Under the pieces are notes generated by a model, which saw nothing but the letters and a program-made list of their open reading frames with translations, ran no database searches and had not been told where the DNA came from. Source: Oscarella lobularis (lineage: Eukaryota > Porifera > Homoscleromorpha > Homosclerophorida > Oscarellidae). Taken from it: a DNA stretch of 64,000 bases. The position numbers and the translations under genes are program-made. Below, piece by piece: positions 21,797 through 30,552 of the stretch. Within the stretch, counting starts at the first letter, position 1; the number at the start of each line of letters is the position of its first letter. The stretch lies in contig NC_089191.1 in assembly GCF_947507565.1 (NCBI RefSeq), positions 1,178,001 through 1,242,000 on the forward strand, written 5' to 3'.

Positions 21797-24350
21797 TTAC
21801 GCAGTGGGATGAAAGAAGATTTCCTCGAGGAAGTTGTTGAAGAAGAGACGTCGTTCCATGTCAACTTTAGAACCAAGATGAGCGAGAAACTTCGCCATGT
21901 TTTCTCTGTTATTGTCCCACAAGTACTGGGGGAAATTGGTGACCGGATTTGTCTCCTTTGCCCAATGAACCAAGGGCTTCTTATTTTCCTTTCCGCCGAT
22001 CTGACGCCAAGCCTGGGGACAGAAATTATTTACACCCAGGATCCTAGCTAATAGCGTTCTTACAGTGGTCACTTGTTCACAAAAGTCTTCCCATTCTGGA
22101 GTATTAACCAGACTGAGTACTTCGATATAGGCCGTTTCAAATCCGACGTTGGGCATGCCTTGTCCAACGGTGGCTGGGCACAGTAGACTCTCGCTCGGAC
22201 CCATAAACCTCATTTCCAAGCAGATATTCAAGGGAAAACTGCCGTTCGCGGCGCGCGCTTGAACGAGTCTTACAACAGCCTAGAGACAGTACTAGTAATA
22301 AAGTTACACTCGTTTTTCTTTTAAATTGGGTACTATGAAATGACGACAAACGTCCATGTTCTTACCATGCACGCATTGACAACGTTCTCGTAATCGTCAT
22401 CGACGGGGAAAGCGAATTCGATGTCGTAAACCGGAGCAAGATTGATGAACTTCCTATAGTGAATGGCATGTGGAAGTTCCTGAACAATCCTACGGTAAAC
22501 AAAAAGAGTTTTCAATTACATTAAAATAAAGTCGATATTCGGTGTTCGTACGTTGATCTCTTGATTTTAAGAGCTTGGTGCGACATCCAAGTAAACGCTG
22601 GATTGCAGTGAGGATGCGCCGCGAGGACGTCCGTAATCGCTCGCATGAACTTGTGACTCAGCCAGTCAAAAAAGTATTGAACGAAATAATATATTTCGTG
22701 AGCTGGCCGTCCGCCTTTGAATGCAGAGAAAAAAGTGGCTCAAGAATGTGTCAGAAAAAGCGTAAAAACTACCGGGTTTTTCGTTGATAAGTCGCACCCA
22801 GCATTCGTCGTTCAACGGGTCCCAAGAGCCCAACGCCTTTTTGACCGATTCCTCCTTTACGACCTCTAACGTTTTCGCCTTTTTAACGTCACTCAAGTCA
22901 AAGAGGCCACTGTTGAACGGAAACCAGAATATTTCCGTAGAAAAATTGTTTTCAACCATTTGCTTATAAAAGTACGGATTATAAATTTCTTTCTGAGACG
23001 GAATTTACTCTGCTTACTTTGAGCTTCTCCTTGTCGGCGATGCTATTGCTCACCTTAATAAAATCGTTGACGGTTTCGACGATAATCTCTCTCGGCTTGA
23101 CTTCAAGCGTCATCTTGTAGACAAAGCCAAATAAACCGAGATTCGTCGTGACAGCTTTCATGAACTCGGCGCTCGTCGACTCTTCGTTATAGGTGACGAG
23201 ATCACCTTGGTCATTGACCGCCTCGAGCTCAGTGACGAGATCAGGAAGAGCCGGCTGGCCTCTCCCAACACCCTAAGAACACAAAACGAGATTTGACTGA
23301 TAATGGTGGAACTTATCTCCACTCACGTGGCATCCCGTGTTGACCGTTCCGCCGTACGTGACCGAGTCGAGAATGACATTGAACTTGAGCGTGAACTTGT
23401 GCTGGAGCTGCGCCTCCTTGACCATCAGCGTCGTCGCATTGGCCATGACCGTCAATTTCGTTCGGTCCGAGCTGATCGCGACTCGCTCCGATTCCGGTCC
23501 CATGTTCTGCGGATCGATGAGAACTTGGCCTTCGTCGGCGTAGAGATCTGACCAGGCGTGGGTCGCACCGCACGAGCGCACTCGGAGGCCGGCTATCAAC
23601 GCCAATCTGATGACGTTTTGAACGTCGACAATGGTGTCGGGAAAGAAGGCAAAGACGCTGTGCTTGCGGACGGTTTGACCCCAATTGATAAAGCACAAGG
23701 GAGTGGCTAAGAAAATTCAACTAAAATTACCTTCTGCTAAATTTAATTAATTAATTAATATTAGAGAGTTTACCGAAACGCTGGATTAACGCCAAAGCTT
23801 GTTCTTCGGAGAGATCCGGCGGCAGAGGATCGAGATGCTGGTAGCGACGTTGCCAGACTTTTCGAAAGGTCTTGTTCTCGACGAGAGGTCCTACGCGCAA
23901 GACTCGTCACACCGACAGTCGCTATTTTCGAATTCGTACTGCGCAAGAGGCTTCGAGATTCACGTCCATCTCCTTTGTTCGGCGAGAGCCAATCGTTGCA
24001 GGGAAAGGTGAAGATCGTTCCCGAGCTGTCTTCCACTGTGATGGACTCGAGGCAGAAGTCGTTGTCTTTCAGGTACGGAGTGCGATTGGCGATTTGTACT
24101 AGATTGATTTCGCCGACGAAATCGTGAATGATTTCGAACGAGGTCTCCTTACAAAAAAATCGGTTTAGGGTACTATGGAATAGATTGGTACCTTTCCGCA
24201 GGAGAAGAGTTTGTGCTGGTGACCAATATAGCGCGTTTCGTTCAATTCGATACCCATAATAGCTCCTTTTGATCCTTGAAGAGATATGACCAGAAAAGGG
24301 TCTTTGCACTTCGATTTGCTTCCGGTAACAATTTTGACAATGTAGGCCAT
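21797..24350 (-). CDS. PLAT-domain FAD-linked oxidase (aldonolactone-oxidase-like), nine exons
   Basis: Nine exons by GT-AG rule: 24192-24350, 23940-24147, 23774-23890, 23327-23706, 23018-23272, 22773-22962, 22552-22714, 22366-22489 and 21797-22279. They sum to 2,079 nt, an exact multiple of three, giving ~692 residues. Exons 1-2 encode a PLAT/LH2 beta-sandwich (start YIVKIVTG, end DNDFCLESITVEDSSG with TFPCNDWL). Exon 4 has the FAD-binding-4 fold (LRVRSCGATHAWSDLY, then VTYGGTVNTGCHV), where the usual GSGHSW is CGATHAW. The last exons hold a D-arabinono/L-gulono-lactone-oxidase C-terminal domain (HYRKFINLAPVYDIEFAFPV, LVHWAKETNP where HWGK is usual). The predicted role is oxidation of a sugar lactone or similar alcohol with flavin, with PLAT giving membrane or protein docking. 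There is no obvious signal peptide. The true substrate is unknown. Confidence 0.8.
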
Positions 24351-25058
24351 GGGGACTAGATAACAAATTCCTATGTTATTAGAGGTACACGAATGCAATT
24401 GTTCGAAAGGAGGAGCCGCCTCTTAGCCACCTCGGAAGCGCGGCTCGTTTGACGTCACCACAATGCTTAGGAGAGTACGCGAAATAGAAAGATTTTGGGT
24501 TTGTGATGCGTTCTTAGGCTTCTCTTACGTATAGAAAAGCCAATTTGAACAAAATAATTGGGATTGCGACCAAAGGGCAAAAACACGCAGTTGTGGGACA
24601 CGAATGTCCGAATGCCACGGAGTGTTCGAGGAACAATACTACCAAAGCATTCTAATTAATTAGGAGTACTGTACGTCAGACTAACCGTGGCTGACCACCA
24701 AAAAACTAAACGCGATTCTTCTGTACTGGAGCTAGACACAGGGCCTAACCTATAGAATGCGTATTTTAGTACCTGTTTGAGGAATTCTTGCGTAAATTCG
24801 CAAAGCGGTGTTTTCTCTTCGACTGCCAAGCGAAAACTAAGAGAATGCGTTTGAGATCGTCGTTTGTGTGGCAACGCGATGGACGTACCGTCGTCACTCG
24901 GAACTCACATTATGCAGAGCGATAAAGCAATTAATTTTGAAGTACACTGTACATGCAAGCCTACGATGCCTAAACAACTAACGCGTGACACTATATATAC
25001 ATACATATAGAATGCGCATTATTCACTTGTCGTAACTATTTTCCGTTGCTTTTTCGTG
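24351..25058. other. Intergenic between two minus-strand genes
   Basis: This is the likely promoter region of the PLAT-FAD gene. No exon or RNA gene is recognised; the frame at 24656-24874 has no supporting features. Confidence 0.45.
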
Positions 25059-28000
25059 CTACGACTTTTGAAAATGGAAGAAATTGGCAGCAAAAAGCGA
25101 CAAGCAATAGACAGAGGCAATTCAGCAGAAAACAGGCGACGTTTAGGATTTACACGCATGCATACTAGCGAGCGCGTGGCGCACTTGTTCGTGCAGTTTA
25201 TTGTTTTCTTACCCTGAAATGAATTAAAGAAAGCCTGTTCTTGCATGCGGCGACGGCGCTTGCATCCCAGTATTTCATAGCGCAGTGCATCAGAAAACGC
25301 GAGGAAACATCCGAGCAGCCGGGCATGTAGGGAGAAGGGCCATTTCCTATGTATTTTAGCCAGGTTTGCGATTCATTTGGTTCAACGATGCCGTCGGCAA
25401 TTTCTAAAAATCGCTTGGAACTGATTACCTGGCCCAAACGCGACGGAAACAATTCGGAGAATACGTACTGCTTGTGCCGTTTGGTCTGATTATATTCTAA
25501 AATAAATACTAGGACTTTTTTCTAGGGCAATTGTTTTGTTTCCTTACGGTTTTCTATGGCCAAATCAGGGTACCACTGAATAAAATCGGTGAATCTTTGT
25601 TTATCGTTGTCTAGGAACACGAGACGATAATTTGGATTGTTATCGTACACCGGAGTTATAGCCGAAGAGAAGAGCAATGGCGACGATTTTTCCAGAGTGG
25701 GATTTTTCATATCGGCAAATAAAACGCGATACGTCTCACTGTGCATATGAGCGAAAAGTTGGCCTATAGAACAACGAACACATCTACAAGAGTAAGCGAA
25801 TTTTTGTATTAATAACCGGCTATGATGTGCGGATATCGGTAGGCCGTGATGTTAACATACGCTTTCGTAGCATCTGCTGTCCAAAGCGAACGTCCGAATC
25901 GATCAACCCTGCGAGAAAGAAGTCACTCCTGCATGCATAGCCATAATCAAGTCTGTTACCCTGGCGGGGTACGACCAACAATGACGACTTTCTTTTCGAA
26001 CCTTTCTGCTCTGGCAAGTTCGTTTTTCAGCCACTTCAATTGCTTCTTTCCGTCACGAAGGAATCGACTCGTCGCAGCTACCGCTTTAGCGGTGAAGTAG
26101 TTGGTGTTGAGAACGAGCATCGTCATTTTGTTGCTTAGAGAAACTTTGTAGTATCCGCCTTTCAGGAAAGTATTCCTCAGCCGCTTTGCTGTCACCGGCG
26201 TCGTATGTGACCGCCAAGAACAGTTCTGACACCGAATCAAGGGAGTCCACGTGTCAAGGACTTTTGCATGCCACGTCTTCAAGACTTTATGATCTGAAAG
26301 ATCGCTATTTTCAAGAGCCGGAAAAACGTACTTATTTGGAAATTTGGCCTTGAGTTTCAAAGCCACTTTCTTCATTGCCTCGACATATAATCGTTGCCCG
26401 GCAAAATCGCCCGTCACTAGAATGAAATCGGCGTTTACGTTTGGCTCAGCGTCTGTTGCGCTTATTGAATCGAAGTAACTGTCGACGAGAAGATGAGGAC
26501 TTTCGCAGCAGGGTTTTCCGTATAGAGCTTTAAAAGGAGCGATGGAAGCGTCGCTTTTCCACTGGCAATAGGTCGGAGATCCGTCAACTGATTCGTTGTA
26601 GACAACACTCATGTGGATGTCGGCGATGTGAAAGAAGCGCCACCACGCACTTGGAAACATTGTCTCGGTGAGATTGGACTCATGGCGAGATCGATTTTGA
26701 TTGACAGCGGTGTAATTGTGAAAATGACAATCGTTGTACGATACGGCGCCTATCGTAGAGTTGATGATGATAAAATTTATTACAGTGACGTTGGACAAGA
26801 GGAGACTATCGATAGTGACATTGACGAATGTCACGTTTCTAAGCGACGAATTGAAGAACTCCAGAAGAGGCGACGAGAAGCGAGAAAGAGACACGCTGAC
26901 GTCGTTAACGTCCATTAGACGAAGAGCGGGGTAATGTCCGCGAAGACTCGTATCTTCGAGCCGAAGGCAACGAGTACCTCCTTCTCTGTTCCACTTGCAA
27001 ATTTCTCTTGGCAGGCAAAACCAGTTGTCACACGGATGAAGAGGTTTTTGACTCTACAAAAGACAAGCGCGTAAAAGAACGATACGTCGACATGTTACGC
27101 GCTTTGTCACCTCGATGATACTCGTTGAAACTGCGTCGGTTGGTGGAGCTGTAGCATTTGGAAAAACGTAAGAGCATGAGTCAAAGGCATCGCTCGAGTC
27201 AAGCATAAACGTTACCGTTTGGAACGTAGCAAGAGGCGACTATAAAAATAAAAATAAAAAAGAGTGAGAGCGAGGAAAGACAAAAACGTTACCACAAAAC
27301 CCGTCCCACCTAGCCGACCGAGCAGAACGAGCGAACCTCTGACGGGAAAGTCTCGCTCCGCCGACGCATCGACCGCCGGAGAGAGTGGAACGACAACAGC
27401 CGGTAAAGAGCAATTGACCTTGAACCGAAGCTGCCCACCGACGAAGTAAAAACTTAAACGAGTGAATCCCGGTTCCATCACGTTGACGCTTGAAACGCGA
27501 AGGTCGACGGAAAATCCCGCGTCGTTTTGCTGTCGCACGAAGACGCCATCTTGTCCGGCGCTGACGCGCAGTCGCTCGCTCCCGTAACCGTCGATTACTG
27601 TTAGAAACGTTGCCGCCTCTTCCCGAAGACGCACGCGAAGCTCGAACGAATAATCGCCCCCGAAATATGTTGGAGGAACAAAGGCCGGGTCGCCGTCGCG
27701 AACGTAGCCGCGACGCAAAACGTTGGCTAGCGACGCCAATATGCGCGCGTTCCGGTTCGTCACCTTCCACGCGACGACGCCGTTCTCGTCGCACGATTCC
27801 GTGACGCCGCTCGGCAGATCTTTGACTCCGAGACCGTCGAGAAAATCGATCGAGCCTAAAGAGAAGACACAAAGACTTGAGCCAGTCGCGCTGCATAAAA
27901 CGCTGAAACTTAATTAATTTGTGCTGCAGCTGCTATATACGTATGCATCACTATATATTCTTCCAAATTGAATCCTCCAAATACCGGTACTTGGACATCT

Positions 28001-28425
28001 GGGATCTTTCAGGTAACAATACTGTAATAAACCTTTCGCTCTTTTCGTTTCGGTTACGCAGATTGGCTCAAGCCTTTTCTTAACAGCAATTTGAGCCATG
28101 TATGGGCTTCACTCTACTAATAGTAGTACAGTGTCTTAAAGTTGTAGCGTTTGAGCTATACTGTCTGAAACGGTAGTGACTCTCCCAGCTAACAGTAGCT
28201 AACTAGACGCTCTCTTAATTAAGACAATAAACAGGAATGGGGAGCCGGCCTCGTCCATCCCGTTGGAACGTCAAAGACGCGATCGAACTTGTGAATTAAG
28301 GGCGCTTAGTTATACCCACCGGCCGGAAGACGGATTGGTTCTCTGCCTGCCTCGGCAGGATTGATGCAAGCGACAAGAAGCGCTATGGCGGCTACCATAC
28401 GCCATGGAGCCCGATTCATCGCCAT
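25059..28425 (-). CDS. Secreted TSPN-like plus acid-sphingomyelinase-like phosphodiesterase
   Basis: Exons 28316-28425, 27293-27855, 27112-27239, 25960-27053, 25817-25908, 25548-25763 and 25213-25496 join in frame (2,487 nt). A last mini-exon giving Ser-stop at 25059-25064 is a guess. Exon 1 encodes a signal peptide (MVAAIALLVACINPAEA). Exon 2 has a thrombospondin-N/laminin-G-like sandwich (GSIDFLDGLGV ... GGDYSFELRVRL). A spacer rich in N-glycosylation sites follows. Then comes an SMPD/SMPDL3-type metallophosphoesterase: FFHIADIHMS, DFILVTGD, KYVFPALENSD, VVIVGRTPPG, IIAGQLFAHMHSE. In the family these are DxH, GD, GNHD, GHxPPG and GHTH. Here GNHD is ENSD and GHxPPG is GRTPPG, so two histidines are lost while DxH, GD, Asn and HxH remain. 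It is probably an extracellular or lysosomal binding protein with weak or no activity. Confidence 0.8.
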
Positions 28426-28770
28426 GTGTTGAAGCGCCACGCAAAAAAAAGGGAGACCCAAAGGGAGACGGTACCGCGGGCCTTCTGCCGCAAAGTTTTT
28501 CGGACAAATGCGATTTGTGTAGCCACAGGGCGCTGACTCAATCTAATAAACCGACGTTTGTCCGGGTGGCCAATGAAAGACGGGGCTATTGTTCTTAGAT
28601 TTGACAGCAGCAGTTACCACTTTCATCACGTGACGTTGCCGTCAAAAGAATGTGAGACGTCTCTGTAGATCGGTACCGTCTCGATCACGCGCATTGGAAG
28701 GTACCTCAAAATCGTAGCGAATCGGAGGTTAGGATCTATATAGGAATTACTCGTCATATGCATTCTTACC
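28426..28770. other. Upstream region, nothing recognised
   Basis: 5' flank of the TSPN-phosphodiesterase gene. It includes a CACGTGACG motif at about 28627 but no exon. Confidence 0.4.
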
Positions 28771-29016
28771 TCAATACCTCAATACCGTAGTCATATACCG
28801 CGAGATAAGAGGTGATATCCATCCCTTTTCGACTGTCCAATAGACTTCGAGCAGGTGATCGGTGAAAACGATGGCCAATTCGACGCGGACCACGTTCCGC
28901 TTCTCCCAGACGCGTTCGTACGTCTCAATGTCAGCTTCGCCGCCTTTTGCTCGCCTTGAAACGATCCCATAAGCCAAATGAAGCGTACGACGATCGAAGC
29001 GTCTCGCTAAGAACAT
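28771..29016 (-). pseudogene. Branched-chain aminotransferase-like exon remnant
   Basis: The 81-residue frame contains VFTDHLLEVYWTVEKGWISP, which resembles the BCAT N-terminal segment FTDHML-V-W---GW--P that precedes the conserved NLSLHP block. That block and the rest of the enzyme are not present nearby, and the frame ends shortly after the match. It is either an isolated exon of a gene I cannot see or, more likely, a pseudogene fragment. Confidence 0.4.
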
Positions 29017-29454
29017 TATCCGGGTTTGCAGACAATGAGGAGATCTTTTTGCAGCGATTGTATGAGGTCATAGTTCGAAGCGCGTTCGCATTTTTGCTAA
29101 GAATTCAGTAGGAGACGGGATAAGAGTTAACCTCTCGTTGGGCTAAAAGAGCTGCGGGACTGACGCCACAATTAATTAATTAATTAATTCGTGGTGCCGT
29201 ATAACATTAGAGCAACGTACGCTACGTTTCTTTTCGATCTATTTGCCACGTATCATTGAGTTGTGCTAATCGAGAAAGCTAGCTTATTTGTGCAACGTCA
29301 AATCATAAATATAATTTGAATCCTAAAGAGTTCGGAGTGCATACTAAAGCTTAGAACCCCTTCACGAATCGCTCGATAGCAATGTGTCCTGGAGCCGACA
29401 AAAGAATTTCACGTTCAGCCAGAGTTGCCAAGGGTGAAAGGGTGTTGGGCGTGA
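29017..29454. other. Intergenic, nothing recognised
   Basis: Non-coding. A short (TTAA)-type run lies at about 29171-29190. Confidence 0.4.
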
Positions 29455-29810
29455 GATTTGTGCGCGCGCGAAGCGCGCGTAAAAATTTTTTGACCACGCC
29501 CCCTTAAAAGAGAGCCACGCCTACTAAAAACCTTTTAAAAGAGAGTCACGCCCACCTAAAATAGTGCAAACGTACGGACTAATTGAACTTAACGCGGGTG
29601 TATACCACTTAGAAGAGAATTTCTAGTACCTTATTCAACCAGTACTACAGTATAAACGATAAAAATGGTAAAAATTTCCTTCGTCAAACTATTTTTTGGC
29701 AGGCGTGAGAAAAGCGTTGGGCGGGCGTGAGTGCGTGAGACAATGGCTGAGGCGTGAGACTCACGCCTTAGGCGTGAGACTTGGTAGGTCTGGTTCAGCT
29801 CGTAGCAAGT
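29455..29810. repeat. Repeat remnants with CACGCC/GGCGTGAGAC motifs
   Basis: At 29459-29510 a GCGCGCGAAGCGCGCG palindrome followed by AAAATTTTTTGACCACGCC matches the subterminal part of the hAT-like element at 897-935, so this is a fragment of the same family. CCACGCC units then repeat at about 29515 and 29545. Around 29700-29785 the motif GGCGTGAGAC recurs, once as the palindrome GGCGTGAGACTCACGCC. Confidence 0.55.
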
Positions 29811-29857
29811 CAAAGCTGTTTCTGCATGTATATATACATATATATATATATATACAT

Positions 29858-29918
29858 AATGCGGTTGTCTTGAAAACAGCTTTTGTGGGGCTCATGGGTT
29901 CAAATCCCATTCTTTCCT
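29858..29918 (+). pseudogene. tRNA-Ser(UGA)-like 3' fragment
   Basis: An anticodon stem GTTGT/ACAGC enclosing a CTTGAAA loop (anticodon TGA), a long class-II-type variable region and a clean T arm (ATGGG TTCAAAT CCCAT) are all visible. The D arm and 5' acceptor strand are missing and replaced by a (TA)n run at 29828-29856. This looks like a truncated tRNA-Ser or the tRNA-related part of a SINE rather than a working gene. Confidence 0.4.
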
Positions 29919-30012
29919 TTAAGATAATATAAATGTTTGTTTAGAGAAGAGGGGGTTATAGTTTAAAGAAAAACGCTTGCTTGTCGACAAAGGGCGATTA
30001 TTCGGCTCTCCG

Positions 30013-30312
30013 TTAATCATGCATGCGAGAGCAAAGAGGAAACAATATTCGACGATTTGCTAAAGACTCCAACTGAGTCTGGCGCTCATCGGTGAAAATT
30101 TCAATAAAAGCCACGCCCAGGCTGTACACGTCGCTAGGCAACGAGCTAGGAGCAGCACTACCGTTAGCACGCGGCACTCTTTCGGGAGAAAGATAGTTGA
30201 GACTGAGTGGATCGGTAGAGAAAACTCTCAATGTACGTCAAGTCACGTATGGTTTGGGACGCACTTGATGGAGATAAGCGATTGCTGACCGTGACGACGT
30301 GTCCATAGCAAT
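30013..30312 (-). pseudogene. Truncated duplicate of the adjacent kinase domain
   Basis: The translation contains SAIAYLHQVRPKPYV and then LSLNYLSPERV ... PSDVYSLGVAFIEIFT, paralleling SAITYLHELLPRPYV and LSPNYLAPERM ... PTDVYSLGVSIIEIFT of the gene at 30553-33454. The catalytic loop and the DLG segment between the two blocks are missing and the frame changes at about 30240, so it cannot be an active kinase. It lies ~250 bp downstream of the intact gene and presumably arose by local duplication. Confidence 0.75.
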
Positions 30313-30358
30313 AGACAGTCTCCTTGCTAGTTTCTACCGTCTGTTCCGCTTGGTTTTA

Positions 30359-30388
30359 CCATAGATATAAAAAGTTTTATATCTATGG
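30359..30388. other. Perfect 14-bp hairpin
   Basis: CCATAGATATAAAA and its complement are separated by two bases. It lies between the kinase and its broken copy. It could be a small MITE footprint; no terminator role is implied in a eukaryote. Confidence 0.5.
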
Positions 30389-30552
30389 CTTTACCCTTGC
30401 TTGGTGTTTGATCGTAAGGCCGCTTTCCTCAGTCTTGTCTCGCTTCCATGCGATTAATGAGGCGATAATTATTTCGTACCAGTGTGAATAGTTGAATGGA
30501 CGAAGCCAAAAACGTGAGAGATTGAAACACATACCGGGTAAGTCTACCTAAT

